DNA of 64,000 nucleotides from JACMLD01 sp047602295 (GCA_047602295.1 JASGHP010000001.1:5518001-5582000), one strand, 5' to 3'; positions 16,281 to 27,300 are shown, counted from the stretch's first letter. Translations and numbers: made by a program. Notes: a model not told the origin generated them from the letters alone.

Positions 16281-18242
16281 TTATTTCTTCAAAACAGTTT
16301 TGGTTAGCTTATAACCATCTCCAATTTTTATTTCCACCACATACATACCTGCTGAAAGATCATTCATGCTGATTACAGCGCTTGCTGTTTGATCCGTTTT
16401 TGCTATTGCCTGTTGACGCAAACTTCTTCCATTAATATCATAAACAGTTATCACACCGTTACCTTTTGTATCATTGTTCAACACAATAGAAAGCCCGGAT
16501 ATTACAGGATTAGGAAACAACTGAACTGAAGAGCCAACAACAACGGTGCTTTTAACAACTATTACTTTTGAATAAGTGAACGTTCCGTTTATATCTACCT
16601 GTTTTAAACGATAATAATAAGTTGCAGCAGTAAGGTTGCCATCTGTGAAACTATAATCATGCGCTGTGCTGCTGTTACCAATTGCAGTAACACTGCCAAT
16701 GCTTGTGAAGCTGTTGCCATCTGCACTTCTTTCAATAGAAAAATAGCTATTGTTTTGTTCTGAAGCCGTGCCCCATTTCAAAAGATTGCTGCCGCTGGCT
16801 GCTATACCGTTGAAATAGCTAAACTGTACTGGTAACAAAGAGCTAACCACAGTAACGCCAGTAACTGCAGAACTGGAAGCCCCAGCCACATCAGTAACCG
16901 TTAATTGAAAAGAATAAGAACTTCCCGAACTCATATCGCTTACAAGTGGTGTAGCAGAATTGGCATTTGAAATGACTACGGCTGAAGGACCACTCACCTG
17001 CTGCCATTGATAAGAAGTAATTGCGCCATTTGTTGAATAAGACGCAGAGGCACTTAATGCAGTAGATGAAGTAGTAATAGTTTGAGAAGGGCCTGCATCT
17101 GCCACAGGAGCCGCTATAACAGTAATGGTTACACTAGAAACGGCTGTTAGCCCATGATTATCTGTTACTGTTAATGAAAAAACATATACACCTTGAGAAA
17201 GTCCTGTAACTGTTGTAGACGCAGCGTTAGATGTTGTAATGCTGCCAGATGACGGGCCGCTGGTTTTTACCCATGAATAGGATGATATTGATGCACCATT
17301 AGTGCCTGTGCCGCTACCTGACAATGTAACTGTACTTGTAGGCAATGTAATAGTTTGAGCAGTACCGGCGCTGGCCACGGGTGCAGTATATCCTGTGGAC
17401 CTTGTTTTAGAAAGGAACCACTCGTATAAGTTTGGATTGGCAGTAAAGCTGGTAACATTGCCATTTACGACTACAGGCGTGGTGATATGTCCTGTATCAT
17501 ATGCATTGTCCCATGCTCCATTGTGACCGCCACTTTGATAATAAGTAAATTTTGCAGCAGGTGTCATTCCAGAGCACCAGCTTAATAATATTTCCGCATG
17601 CTGTGTAGCACCAACGCCTACAGTTCCATCGTCCATGCTGTGAAAAGCCCATACAGGCAAATGATTGGCAGCAATGGTAGAACACATATTGGCATCAGTT
17701 TCTTCTTGTGTGCCACACACAGGCGCAGCTGCAGCAATCATACCATCAAAACTATAATCGCCACCAGGGGTTTCCGTTATAGCACGCCAAACGCCACCAC
17801 CACCAAGGCTTAGTCCCGTAACATATATTCTATTGGTGTCTATTTGCAAATTAGCTTTTGCATATTTAACCATTTCTCTCACATAAAAAGGATCCCATGT
17901 ACCATATTGAGCACTCAACTGCGGCGACAATACAACAAACGAAGATGTTTGTCCATTTACTGTAAACCGCATAGAAGCACCTGCTGCAATTAATCTTGGT
18001 ATTCCATTAGCTGTAACAGCATTTATCTGTGTTGTTCCATTACCGCGTTCTCCCCAGCCATGTAAGAAAATGATTAGAGGGTGCTTTTGTGTACCATAGT
18101 CTGATGGTTTAAATTCCAGAAATCCTATTACACCATCCGGAGATGCAGGATAAGAAATGCTTTTGGCAACCTGCTGAGCAAATGACGGCAGGGATAATGC
18201 AATCAATAAACAAAGCAGTTTAAAGGTTTTCATAGCGTTCAT
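16281..18242 (-). CDS. secreted alpha/beta hydrolase with Ig-like (PKD/REJ) domains and T9SS type A sorting domain (paralog 1)
   Basis: About 653 residues from the ATG at 18240-18242; an ATG at 18231-18233 is equally possible, and the frame upstream to 18296 lacks a signal peptide. Numbered from 18296: signal peptide ending LIALSLPSFAQ; hydrolase domain 45-300 with oxyanion HG in IIFLHGWGERG, nucleophile Ser163 in TGLSLGGGGVW, acid Asp222/223 in FHSMDDG, and His258 in SGGHNGAWD; two PKD/REJ-type domains (about 305-490); a linker with the ISxER..DGxxF pattern; and a type A sorting domain starting LFPNPV. The fold resembles PHB-depolymerase/feruloyl-esterase-like and prolyl-oligopeptidase-type hydrolases, so an extracellular esterase or peptidase is likely. 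Substrate unknown. It is convergent with, and almost touching, the HAD gene. Confidence 0.85.
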   Translation of the reverse strand: MNAMKTFKLLCLLIALSLPSFAQQVAKSISYPASPDGVIGFLEFKPSDYGTQKHPLIIFLHGWGERGNGTTQINAVTANGIPRLIAAGASMRFTVNGQTSSFVVLSPQLSAQYGTWDPFYVREMVKYAKANLQIDTNRIYVTGLSLGGGGVWRAITETPGGDYSFDGMIAAAAPVCGTQEETDANMCSTIAANHLPVWAFHSMDDGTVGVGATQHAEILLSWCSGMTPAAKFTYYQSGGHNGAWDNAYDTGHITTPVVVNGNVTSFTANPNLYEWFLSKTRSTGYTAPVASAGTAQTITLPTSTVTLSGSGTGTNGASISSYSWVKTSGPSSGSITTSNAASTTVTGLSQGVYVFSLTVTDNHGLTAVSSVTITVIAAPVADAGPSQTITTSSTALSASASYSTNGAITSYQWQQVSGPSAVVISNANSATPLVSDMSSGSSYSFQLTVTDVAGASSSAVTGVTVVSSLLPVQFSYFNGIAASGSNLLKWGTASEQNNSYFSIERSADGNSFTSIGSVTAIGNSSTAHDYSFTDGNLTAATYYYRLKQVDINGTFTYSKVIVVKSTVVVGSSVQLFPNPVISGLSIVLNNDTKGNGVITVYDINGRSLRQQAIAKTDQTASAVISMNDLSAGMYVVEIKIGDGYKLTKTVLKK

Positions 18243-18625
18243 GGAATGTTGCAGTTTTAATTTTAAACAATTAATTGTACACACGGGATTATTCAAGCAT
18301 ACTATGGATATTTCCTATGTTATAATACTGCGGCAGTACAGTTATTAACGATAGAAGAATTACCATCAATGGCAAACAATCTGCAATCAATAAAATAATT
18401 AAAAGTTGATTCTAAGTGAGAACCTGTAGCGTGAGTGGTTTATTAGCAGCTTAGGTTTTCAATAGAATATTGGTTGGATAGATATTTCAACAACTATACC
18501 AAAAGGTGTTCTTTTGAAATATTAATACACTTACTAGAGGGAAGCAAAGTAATTTTACTAAACAATAACATATCTCTTACGAAAGATATTTTATCGAGAG
18601 GATAAGAGTAAACATTGTTATTTTT
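18243..18625. promoter_or_regulatory. 383-bp intergenic region upstream of paralog 1
   Basis: AT-rich and without a plausible gene. It holds the motif at 18488-18504 described separately, and a wider block (about 18415-18505) that keeps pieces of the region upstream of paralog 2 in the same order: GATTCT, AACCTG, ATTAGCAG, then ATATTT just before the shared motif. The terminator of paralog 2 follows at 18626. Confidence 0.4.
18488..18504 (-). promoter_or_regulatory. shared upstream motif, possible sigma-54 type promoter, copy A
   Basis: On the minus strand TTTTGGTATAGTTGTTG, identical over 17 bases to 21854-21870. TTGG and TTG have the -24/-12 spacing of sigma-54 promoters (TTGGCACGN4TTGC), but the last base is A rather than C. 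It lies about 246 bases before the paralog 1 start. Confidence 0.4.
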
Positions 18626-18671
18626 AAAAGACAAGTAAAAGATTGTTTTATCAACCTTTTACTTGTCTTTT
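18626..18671 (-). terminator. intrinsic terminator of paralog 2
   Basis: A perfect 16-bp inverted repeat (AAAAGACAAGTAAAAG at 18626-18641 and its complement at 18656-18671) with a 14-base loop, 23 bases beyond the stop of the 975-residue hydrolase. A/T tails on both sides allow it to work in either direction. Confidence 0.75.
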
Positions 18672-18693
18672 GATTACAATCAATTATATCAAC

Positions 18694-21621
18694 TTACATT
18701 TTTATAAGTTTCAATCTGCCTGAAGATATGCCTGAATTATTCCGCACATCAATCACATAAAATCCATTTACTAAAGACGCAACATTTTTCAAAGTATAAA
18801 TATTCCTTCCTCTAACTACAGGCCAGGTATATTTTGCAATCAATGCGCCATTGGTGCCATACAGATAAATGATTTTGGTATCACTGTTTGCACTATTCAA
18901 TTCGATAGTAGCAGTGGTGTGAACAGGATTGGGATATATTGCCAATTTACCTGCAACTTGCAAAGAGTCTGTATTATCAGCAGCAGTTACCTGCTGTTGT
19001 TGTATTGACAATGTACTTGTACTTGCAGCAGTTTGCGTATCTGCAGATCTTGAACTGGCTGAGCAAGATGTTTGTAAAAACACAACACCAATTGGATAAA
19101 CCGCAAATGCTGATGTAACAACGCCTCCCAATGTTGGAGTGAACGAATACCAGTTCCAGCCTCCATCAAATATTTGGGTCTTAGCAGCATCTGTATATAA
19201 AACAGTTCCGTTACTTACAGGACCTGTTCCGTAAACTGCTATTCTTCCGCTAGTTGAAGCATCTGCACATGCAGCATTAGCACTAACAGCCATTTTTACA
19301 TAACCTAATGGCTGACTGCTATTATTATAAACTGTAACAGTTATGTTAGAAGTTGCAGTTCCTCCTACATTGTCAGTTACTGTTAATGTGAAAACATATA
19401 CACCTGCAACAAGATTTCCTACATTGGTTTGATATGTATTAGGATTATCGATGCTATAGCTGGACGGACCACTTGTTTTAGCCCACTTGTAGGACACTAT
19501 TGTACCATCAGGGTCGCCTCCATAGCCATATAGTGAAAGATTATTAGTAGGCAATGTAATACTCCAGTCCTTTCCTGCATATGCCCACGGTAGCTGGTTA
19601 TTGGTAGGAACTACTGTAACGGTTATATTAGAAGTAGCAGTTGCTCCGCCATTGTCAGTTACTGTTAATGTGAAAACATATACACCTGCAACAAGATTTC
19701 CTACATTGGTTTGATATGTATTAGGATTATCAATGTTATAGCTGGACGGGCCACTTGTTTTAGCCCACTTGTAAGACACTATTGTGCCATCAGGGTCGCC
19801 TCCATAGCCATATAGTGAAAGGTTATTAGTAGGCAATGTAATGCTCCAGTCTTTTCCTGCATATGCCCAGGGTAACTGGTTATTGGTAGCGGCAGGCACT
19901 ACTGTAACGGTTATGTTAGAAGTAGCAGTTGCTCCGCCATTGTCAGTTACTGTTAATGTGAAAACATACACACCTGCAACAAGATTTCCTACATTGGTTT
20001 GATATGTATTAGGATTATCAATGTTATAGCTGGACGGGCCACTTGTTTTAGCCCACTTGTAGGACACTATTGTGCCATCAGGGTCGCCTCCATAGCCATA
20101 TAGTGAAAGATTATTAGTAGGCAATGTAATGCTCCAGTCTTTTCCTGCATATGCCCAGGGTAACTGGTTATTGGTAGCGGCAGGCACTACTGTAACGGTT
20201 ATGTTAGAAGTAGCAGTTGCTCCGCCATTGTCAGTTACTGTTAATGTGAAAACATACACACCTGCAACAAGATTTCCTACATTGGTTTGATATGTATTAG
20301 GATTATCAATGTTATAGCTGGACGGGCCACTTGTTTTAGCCCACTTGTAGGACACTATTGTGCCATCAGGGTCGCCTCCATAGCCATATAGTGAAAGATT
20401 ATTAGTAGGCAACGTAATGCTCCAGTCCTTTCCTGCATATGCCCAGGGCGCCTGGTTAGCAATTAACGGGTTAACGGTGATGGTTACACTGGAAGTGCTG
20501 GTCAACCCATGATTGTCTGTAACGGTAAGTGTAAAAACATAAGTTCCGGCTACAAGCCCTGTTACAATAGTTGTATTAAGCAATGGGGTGCTAATTACAC
20601 CTGTAGAAGGGCCGCTTGTTTGCTTCCATGAATAAGATGATATAGTAGCTCCGTTTGTGCCTGTACCACTTCCTGTTAGTGTAACTACACTAATTGGCAG
20701 CGTTATAGTTTGAGCAGAGCCTGCACTGGAAGTAGGGGCTGTATACGAAACTTGTGGAGCAGATGAAGAATTCCGGCTATAACTTAATAGCCATTCGTAC
20801 ACGTTTGGATTGGCGGTAAAATTGGAAACTACCCCGTTTACATTTACCTGCCTGGTAATATGCCCGGTATCAAACGCATTGTCCCATGCGCCATTATGAC
20901 CACCGCTTTGATAGTAGGTAAATTTAGGAGCAGGAGTAATGCCAGAACAACGGCCTAGCAATATCTCTGCATGTTGCGTACATCCTACACCAACTACACC
21001 ATCATCCATGCTATGAAAAGCCCAAACAGGCAGGTGATTGGCTGCTATTGTACTGCACATATTGGCATCTATTTCTTCTTGTGTACCACAAACAGGTACA
21101 GCGGCAGCAATTGTGCCATCAAAACTATAATCATTATCAGTCACCTCAGTAATCGCTCTCCATACACCACCACCACCAAGGCTTAAACCTGCTATATAAA
21201 TTCTATTGGGGTCTATTTGTAAATTGGCTTTGGCATACTTAATCATTTCTTTTACATAAAATGTAGGCCAGTATCCATACTGTACACTCAATTGCGGCGA
21301 CAAAACCACAAAAGAAGATGTTTGCCCGTTTACAGTAAAACGCATGCTGGCACCTGCAGCACACAATCTTGGAGTTCCATTTGCTGCTACACTATTTATT
21401 TGAGAAGTACCATTGCCCCGCTCTCCAATACCATGCAAAAAAATGATTAAAGGATGTTTTTGCGTACCGTAATCACTAGGTTTGAATTCAAGAAAACCAA
21501 TAAGCCCATCAGGAGACGTAGAATTTGAAATTGTTTTTGCTACTTGTTGTTGTGCACTTAAAGTAATAAAAAAAATTAAAAGACCCGTACTAAGCACTAA
21601 TGCCCGTAGAAGTGTCCTCAT
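18694..21621 (-). CDS. secreted alpha/beta hydrolase with five Ig-like domains and T9SS type A sorting domain (paralog 2)
   Basis: 975 residues. Signal peptide 1-24 (ALVLSTGLLIFFITLSAQ). Hydrolase domain about 28-283: HG in IIFLHGIGERG, Ser147 in AGLSLGGGGVW, Asp206/207 in FHSMDDG, His242 in SGGHNGAWD. Then one REJ-like domain (about 293-388) like those of paralogs 1 and 4, followed by four tandem copies of a 93-96-residue PKD-type domain starting PWAYAGKDWSITLP, the first three identical except for one linker residue (A/L). After a short Cys-containing segment (KMAVSANAACADAST) comes the type A sorting domain (IYPNPVHTTATIEL), ending near residue 975. It would be exported by the T9SS and attached to the cell surface or released. 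Substrate unknown. It has its own terminator and a separate upstream region, so it is probably monocistronic. Confidence 0.85.
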   Translation of the reverse strand: MRTLLRALVLSTGLLIFFITLSAQQQVAKTISNSTSPDGLIGFLEFKPSDYGTQKHPLIIFLHGIGERGNGTSQINSVAANGTPRLCAAGASMRFTVNGQTSSFVVLSPQLSVQYGYWPTFYVKEMIKYAKANLQIDPNRIYIAGLSLGGGGVWRAITEVTDNDYSFDGTIAAAVPVCGTQEEIDANMCSTIAANHLPVWAFHSMDDGVVGVGCTQHAEILLGRCSGITPAPKFTYYQSGGHNGAWDNAFDTGHITRQVNVNGVVSNFTANPNVYEWLLSYSRNSSSAPQVSYTAPTSSAGSAQTITLPISVVTLTGSGTGTNGATISSYSWKQTSGPSTGVISTPLLNTTIVTGLVAGTYVFTLTVTDNHGLTSTSSVTITVNPLIANQAPWAYAGKDWSITLPTNNLSLYGYGGDPDGTIVSYKWAKTSGPSSYNIDNPNTYQTNVGNLVAGVYVFTLTVTDNGGATATSNITVTVVPAATNNQLPWAYAGKDWSITLPTNNLSLYGYGGDPDGTIVSYKWAKTSGPSSYNIDNPNTYQTNVGNLVAGVYVFTLTVTDNGGATATSNITVTVVPAATNNQLPWAYAGKDWSITLPTNNLSLYGYGGDPDGTIVSYKWAKTSGPSSYNIDNPNTYQTNVGNLVAGVYVFTLTVTDNGGATATSNITVTVVPTNNQLPWAYAGKDWSITLPTNNLSLYGYGGDPDGTIVSYKWAKTSGPSSYSIDNPNTYQTNVGNLVAGVYVFTLTVTDNVGGTATSNITVTVYNNSSQPLGYVKMAVSANAACADASTSGRIAVYGTGPVSNGTVLYTDAAKTQIFDGGWNWYSFTPTLGGVVTSAFAVYPIGVVFLQTSCSASSRSADTQTAASTSTLSIQQQQVTAADNTDSLQVAGKLAIYPNPVHTTATIELNSANSDTKIIYLYGTNGALIAKYTWPVVRGRNIYTLKNVASLVNGFYVIDVRNNSGISSGRLKLIKM
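19332..20457 (-). repeat. four tandem 279-288-bp coding repeats (PKD-like domains of paralog 2)
   Basis: Repeats start near 20457, 20169, 19881 and 19602 reading the minus strand. DNA identity between neighbours is very high, with only scattered third-position changes visible. The encoded units share W/Y substitutions (PWAYAGKDW) in place of the usual PVANAGxxQ, so they arose from one already altered copy. Confidence 0.85.
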
Positions 21622-21982
21622 AAAGAAACGCAGTTTTAGAATGCAGTTTTAAAAATATTTTTTAATTGCACATCGTTATCTCTCTCATAACAATGAAACA
21701 ACTGCATAAATACCGTTTCAGATTAAACATAGTTATGCCCTACCTTCCCTATGTAAAAAAATAGGACAAGATGCAATACAATGAAAAATGGGGATTCTTA
21801 ATTTAACCTGAAAATGATTAGCAGTAACCGTATTTATACGCAAGATATTTTCCCAACAACTATACCAAAATGGCTTTTAGCTATTTATTTTTACAATAAA
21901 ATTTATTCACATAAGTGTCAGAACTACAGTTAATTACCAACCCTCGTAGTTTTCCCAAAAGTAGACATCGTACTTATACGAA
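21622..21982. promoter_or_regulatory. intergenic region upstream of paralog 2
   Basis: About 360 bp between the paralog 2 start and the terminator of paralog 3. No gene. It carries the 17-base motif at 21854-21870 and a block similar to the one upstream of paralog 1 (21796-21870). Confidence 0.4.
21854..21870 (-). promoter_or_regulatory. shared upstream motif, possible sigma-54 type promoter, copy B
   Basis: Identical in 17 bases to copy A; minus strand TTTTGGTATAGTTGTTG, 233 bases before the paralog 2 ATG. TTGG and TTG are spaced as in -24/-12 promoters, but the -12 element ends in G instead of C. Confidence 0.4.
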
Positions 21983-22010
21983 AAAAGTGGAGACCATAGC
22001 CTCCACTTTT
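21983..22010 (-). terminator. intrinsic terminator of paralog 3
   Basis: AAAAGTGGAG and its exact complement CTCCACTTTT around an 8-base loop, 28 bases past the stop of the 22039-24099 gene. On the minus strand the stem is followed by TTTTCG. Confidence 0.7.
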
Positions 22011-22038
22011 ATAATTGGTTATATATTACACGCTCGTA

Positions 22039-24099
22039 TTAATACTTTACAAAGCTGCTGACTTTTCTCTCCTGACCCATGGTAATTACCATTTGATACA
22101 TGCCAGCCTGTAATGCAGCTACATTTATTATTTTCTTAAGCTGGGGCTGATCTTTTTGCCACTGCTGTTGTATTAAAGTCTTGCCCTGCATATCTGCAAT
22201 TGAAACCTGTATGGTTCCATTGTTTATGCTTTGTACTGTTACATTCATGCTCTCCCTAACCGGGTTTGGATATCTTTCTATATAAATGCCTGCTTTTTTA
22301 TTGTTAACTGAAACAACTTTAGACAAGGCTGTTTTTCCATCTTTGTCTACCTGTGAAAGACGGTAGTAAGATAAACCGGCAGGCGCATTTTCATCCGTAA
22401 AATGATATTCTGTAGTGGTAGCACCACCAACAGATTGTACAGAACCAATTGTTGAGAAACTTAAACCATCAATACTGCGCTGTACATCAAAGCGATCGCT
22501 ATTGATCTCACTGGTGGTAGCCCAGTTTATTACATTATTATTCCCTGAATTAGCAGCATTTATATAAGCATAGTTTACAGGTAATGCGCTGCTAGTTTGG
22601 CGGGTAATAACCAGATCATCAGAGTTACTTTGGTTAACCGAGTTGGTTACAGTAAACCTAAATGTATATGCACCGTCTACAGTTAAATTATCAAAAGCTG
22701 CCTGCGGACTTCCGTTGCTATAATTGGTGCCATTATAATTGTGTAATTGTGGCGACGCGCCTGCTGGGAATGAAATTATACTCCACTGATAATTACTTAT
22801 GTTACAGCCTGATCCGCAAGGATATGCTTCCGCTTGACCTTGTTGCTTATCGCTATTGGTGGTTATTGTTCTGCTGGTACCAGCATCTACTGCTGGTGCT
22901 GAAGTACTAAAGCCAGGAGGATATTGCACCGTCAAGTTTATGGTTCCATACTGAGTATGCCCAGGCTTGGAAGTAAGATAATCTTTTACCCTAAGTTGAA
23001 ACTGGTAGGTACCCGGCATCATTTTAATTGAATAATTATTAGTAGCATCAGCTATAGCTGTGTTTGGCCACTGCTCGGTGGTTGTACCCGTTTGGTGATT
23101 ATAATAAGAACCCATATACACAGGATAAGGGCCAGCAGTTTGCGCCCACAAATAATCTACAATTATGTCGTCTGGATCTGTTGCCTGATCTCCTATCAAT
23201 TGAAGATTTTTAAAAGTAACAGGAAGGTTAAGCGTAACATTACCTTGTGCACTTACACCTGATGCTCTTAAAATTGCTACCGGGTTGGGATTCTGATTGG
23301 TAGAGGGGTTTAATGCTCTGCTTACTTTAAGCATCCATTGAAACAAATTGGGATAATGAGTGTTATTTGTTACGTCATATGCCAGAACATCCCAAACTTG
23401 TGTTCCGTGCACTGTATAAGGAAATGTAGTGCTTATGGCTGGGACAATTAAAGTACCGCAGGCATTTACACTATTGGCTGCATCTTGGGTACCAGTGCCT
23501 GCATAATCATCCGATGCTGCAGAAAAAGCCCATGTGGCTAATTGCTGACTTGCAATATTGCAATAGCCACCACCGGGATTTTTCCCTGCTATTGGGGCCA
23601 CACCTGCAAGCTTCGCTGCATTTGCACTAGAACCAGTTGCATAAGCCCATGCTCCTGTGCCACCAATACTATATCCTGTTAAAAAAATACGGTTTGGATC
23701 AACATTTAAATTAGCAATACCGTAAGCAATCATTTCATCTACATAATAATTTTGCCAATCTGTAAGTGGCGGAATTTGTGGAGCCAATACTACAAAGCCA
23801 TCGGTGTAACCGTTATATGTAAACTCCATATTAGTAACCCCATCGTTTATTTTTTTGGGAATACCCGCAGTTACCAACCTTGACAAATCTGAAGGTGAGC
23901 CGCTACCACCTTCGCCCCCGCCGTGCAATGAAATAATAAGGGGATTTTTAGGGGAGCCTGTTCTGTAATGTGGCGGTTTGAACTGATAAAAATAAATAGT
24001 TCCATGACCGTCTGGTGTAACATAAGACTGTTGCGTTAACTGTGCTTTTGCTGTAGCAATGGTAAGCGTAAGTGCAAGAATGAATAAAATTCTTTTCAT
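22039..24099 (-). CDS. secreted alpha/beta hydrolase with T9SS type A sorting domain (divergent paralog 3)
   Basis: 686 residues from the ATG at 24097-24099 (MKRILFILALTLTIATAKAQ, a clear signal peptide); an ATG at 24117 adds six residues. Numbered from 24117, the hydrolase domain spans about 30-270 with HG in IISLHGGGEGG, nucleophile Ser150 in TGYSIGGTGAW, an acid region FSAASDDYAG and a candidate His in YTVHGTQVWD. Two beta-sandwich domains follow (about 285-400 and 405-510), related to PKD/REJ but degenerate. A linker with INSDRFDVQRSIDGLSF then leads to the sorting domain (RYPNPVRESMNVTV). It is the most divergent of the four paralogs and lacks the tandem near-identical repeats. Exported by T9SS; enzyme class esterase or peptidase, substrate unknown. 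Confidence 0.82.
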   Translation of the reverse strand: MKRILFILALTLTIATAKAQLTQQSYVTPDGHGTIYFYQFKPPHYRTGSPKNPLIISLHGGGEGGSGSPSDLSRLVTAGIPKKINDGVTNMEFTYNGYTDGFVVLAPQIPPLTDWQNYYVDEMIAYGIANLNVDPNRIFLTGYSIGGTGAWAYATGSSANAAKLAGVAPIAGKNPGGGYCNIASQQLATWAFSAASDDYAGTGTQDAANSVNACGTLIVPAISTTFPYTVHGTQVWDVLAYDVTNNTHYPNLFQWMLKVSRALNPSTNQNPNPVAILRASGVSAQGNVTLNLPVTFKNLQLIGDQATDPDDIIVDYLWAQTAGPYPVYMGSYYNHQTGTTTEQWPNTAIADATNNYSIKMMPGTYQFQLRVKDYLTSKPGHTQYGTINLTVQYPPGFSTSAPAVDAGTSRTITTNSDKQQGQAEAYPCGSGCNISNYQWSIISFPAGASPQLHNYNGTNYSNGSPQAAFDNLTVDGAYTFRFTVTNSVNQSNSDDLVITRQTSSALPVNYAYINAANSGNNNVINWATTSEINSDRFDVQRSIDGLSFSTIGSVQSVGGATTTEYHFTDENAPAGLSYYRLSQVDKDGKTALSKVVSVNNKKAGIYIERYPNPVRESMNVTVQSINNGTIQVSIADMQGKTLIQQQWQKDQPQLKKIINVAALQAGMYQMVITMGQERKVSSFVKY

Positions 24100-24317
24100 A
24101 AACGAAGAGTTGAACATTATTTACTTTGGTTTTCAGATACTGCTTTAAAGCAAGGACAATACTTTACCATTCGCTTCAGCAGCAAAAAATGCAATGATTA
24201 AAATAAAATAGTGGATTAAGATAAAGGAGAACCAACAACGGACTTTGATGGGATATTGAGAAATTAAAATTAAGGGATTTTAACAAAACATATAATCGAA
24301 AGATTGTATAAAAATAA

Positions 24318-24344
24318 AAAAGCAGTCGTAATACGACTGCTTTT
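24318..24344 (-). terminator. intrinsic terminator of paralog 4
   Basis: AAAAGCAGTCG and CGACTGCTTTT flanking a short loop, 20 bases past the stop of the 1520-residue gene. On the minus strand it is followed by an A/T-rich tract containing TTTTTATTTT. Confidence 0.7.
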
Positions 24345-24363
24345 CTGTTTAAAATGTATTTAT

Positions 24364-27300
24364 TTATTGTTTAACAAATGGTCTTATCAATTTTTTTCCG
24401 TCTTCCTGCCTAATCTCCATATAATAAATACCTGGTTTTAGGCTATTGATATTTATTTCTTTCGATATCAAAGACTGTTCTTTGCTAAACTCCTGGTTAG
24501 TAGCCAGTCTGCCGCTTGCATCATAAACATTTATATGCAATTTGCCATTCTTATCGTCGATGTACTGGAAATTGATAGTATTTACTGCCGGGTTTGGATA
24601 CAGCTTAAAGAACTGACTGTAACGGAAGTTATTAATCACAGATATTTTTACTCTTGCAGTTGCTGAAGCACCGCCATTATCAGTTACCTGCAATTCAAAT
24701 ACATAATCTCCTTCCGCAAGATCACTTACTGTAGGCGAAACACTTGTGCCGCCTGTTACAGTAGCCGTTCCGGGGCCAGAAACTTGTTTCCAGGCATACT
24801 TTGCAATAGAGCCGTCAGGGTCGCTTGAGTTTGCACCAGACAATACCACAGAAGACAATGGTAATGCAATGGTAGTATCCTTTCCTGCATCTGCTATTGG
24901 TGCTTTATTAGGCTCAGGATTTACAGTTACAGTTACCCTGTCGGTAGCAGTTGCTCCTTCATTATCTGTAACAGTCAACTCAAACACATAAGTACCTACA
25001 GAAAGGCCAATAGCTGACGGTGTAGTAGTATTTGAATTTACAATTGTAATAGCTCCATCTCCGCTTATTTTATTCCAGCTATAGCTTGCTATGCTGCCAT
25101 CAGGATCATAAGAACCGCTACCGTTTAAGTCGGCAGTGCTTGTAGGCAGAACGATAGTGATATCTGCACCCGCATTGGCTACAGGAGATTGATTAGGTGC
25201 TTTATTTACAGTAACATTTACTGTAGAAGATGCAGTTGCGCCTGCATTATCTGTAACAGTTAAAGTAAATGTATATACGCCTTGTACCAGGTTGCTGATA
25301 GAAGTAGTGGCTGATGATGCACTACCGATTGAATAGCTTGACGGACCACTTGTTTTTGTCCATGCATAGCTGGCGATATTGCCATCAGGATCGTTTGATG
25401 CACTACCATCAAGGCTTGCACTATTAGTCGGTAAAGTGATGCTGATATTGCTACCTGCATTTGCTACTGGTGATTGATTAGCTGCTGCATTTACAGTAAC
25501 AGTTACCGTAGAAGATGCTGTAGCACCTGCATTATCTGTAACAGTTAAGGTAAATGTATATACGCCTTGCACCAGGTTGCTGATAGAAGTTGTAGCTGAT
25601 GATGAATTGCCGATTGAATAGCTTGACGGACCGCTTGTCTTTGTCCATGCATAGCTTGCAATATTTCCATCAGGATCGTTTGATGCACTTCCATCCAGGT
25701 TTGCGCTGTTGGTTGGCAAAGTGATATTGATATTGCCACCTGCATTTGCTACTGGTGATTGATTAGCTGCTGCATTTACAGTAACATTTACTGTAGAAGA
25801 TGCTGTAGCACCTGCATTATCTGTAACAGTTAAAGTAAATGTATATACACCTTGTACCAGGTTGCTGATAGAAGTTGTAGCTGATGATGCACTGCCGATT
25901 GAATAACTTGATGGACCGCTGGTTTTTGTCCATGCATAGCTGGCGATATTTCCATCAGGATCATTTGATGCACTGCCATCCAGGTTTGCACTATTAGTGG
26001 GTAAAGTGATGCTGATATTGCTGCCCGCATTTGCTACTGGCGATTGATTTGGCGCTGCGTTCACTGTAACAGTTACTGTTGAAGATGCTGTAGCACCTGC
26101 ATTATCTGTAACAGTTAAAGTAAATGTATACACACCTTGTACCAGGTTGCTGATAGAAGTAGTAGCTGATGATGCGCTACCGATTGAATAACTTGACGGA
26201 CCGCTGGTTTTTGTCCATGCATAGCTGGCAATATTGCCGTCTGGATCATTTGATGCACTGCCATCCAGGTTTGCACTGTTGGTTGGCAAAGTAATATTGA
26301 TATTGCCGCCTGCATTTGCTACCGGCGATTGATTGCTTGGCAATGGAGCCGCATTTACAGTTATTGTAACCACAGAAGATGCAGTAGCACCTGCATTGTC
26401 TGTAACTGTTAATGTAAATACATATACACCTTGTACCAGGTTGCTGATTGAAGTCGTAGCTGATGAAGGACTGCCAATTGAATAACTTGACGGACCACTG
26501 GTTTTTGCCCATGCATAGCTGGCAATATTTCCATCCGGATCATTTGATGCACTACCATCAAGATTTGCACTATTGGTTGGCAAGGTAATATTGATATTGT
26601 TGCCTGCATTTGCTACCGGCGATTGATTAGGTGCTGCATTCACTGTAACAGTTACTGAAGAAGATGCTGTTGCACCTGCATTGTCTGTTACTGTTAATGT
26701 GAATACATATACGCCTTGTACCAGGTTGCTGATTGAAGTAGTAGCTGCTGAAGGATTAGCAATTGAATAACTTGATGGACCACTGGTTTTTGCCCACGCA
26801 TAGTTTGTAATCGTACCATCCGGATCGTTTGATGCACTACCGTTCAAACTAGCTGTGTTAGTTGGTAAAGTAATATTGATATTGCTGCCCGCATTTGCTA
26901 CCGGGGCCTGGTTAGCTGCAGGATTTACAGTTATTGTTACAGAAGAGCTATTTGTCAAGCCATGATTATCTGTAACAGTTAATGTAAATACATAGGTACC
27001 CTGCGCTAAGGCTGTTACCAGTGTTGTATTTAACAAAGGAAGACTAATTACACCAGCAGCAGGACCACTGGTTTTAGCCCATGAATAAGATGATATAGTT
27101 GCTCCATTTGTACCAGTTCCACTACCATTTAAAGTAACAGTGCTGATAGGCAAAGTAATACTTTGTGCACTGCCCGCATTGGCTACCGGTGCAGTATAAG
27201 CAGGATTAACTGTGATAGTTACTGAAGCACTATTTGTTAAACCATGATTGTCTGTAACTGTAAGAGTGAAAACATAAGTACCCTGCACCAAACCGGTAAC

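Noticed and set aside
25260..26609. Series of ~66-residue minus-strand reading frames at 285-base steps
   Set aside because: They are the same out-of-frame shadow recurring in each domain repeat of the 1520-residue gene.
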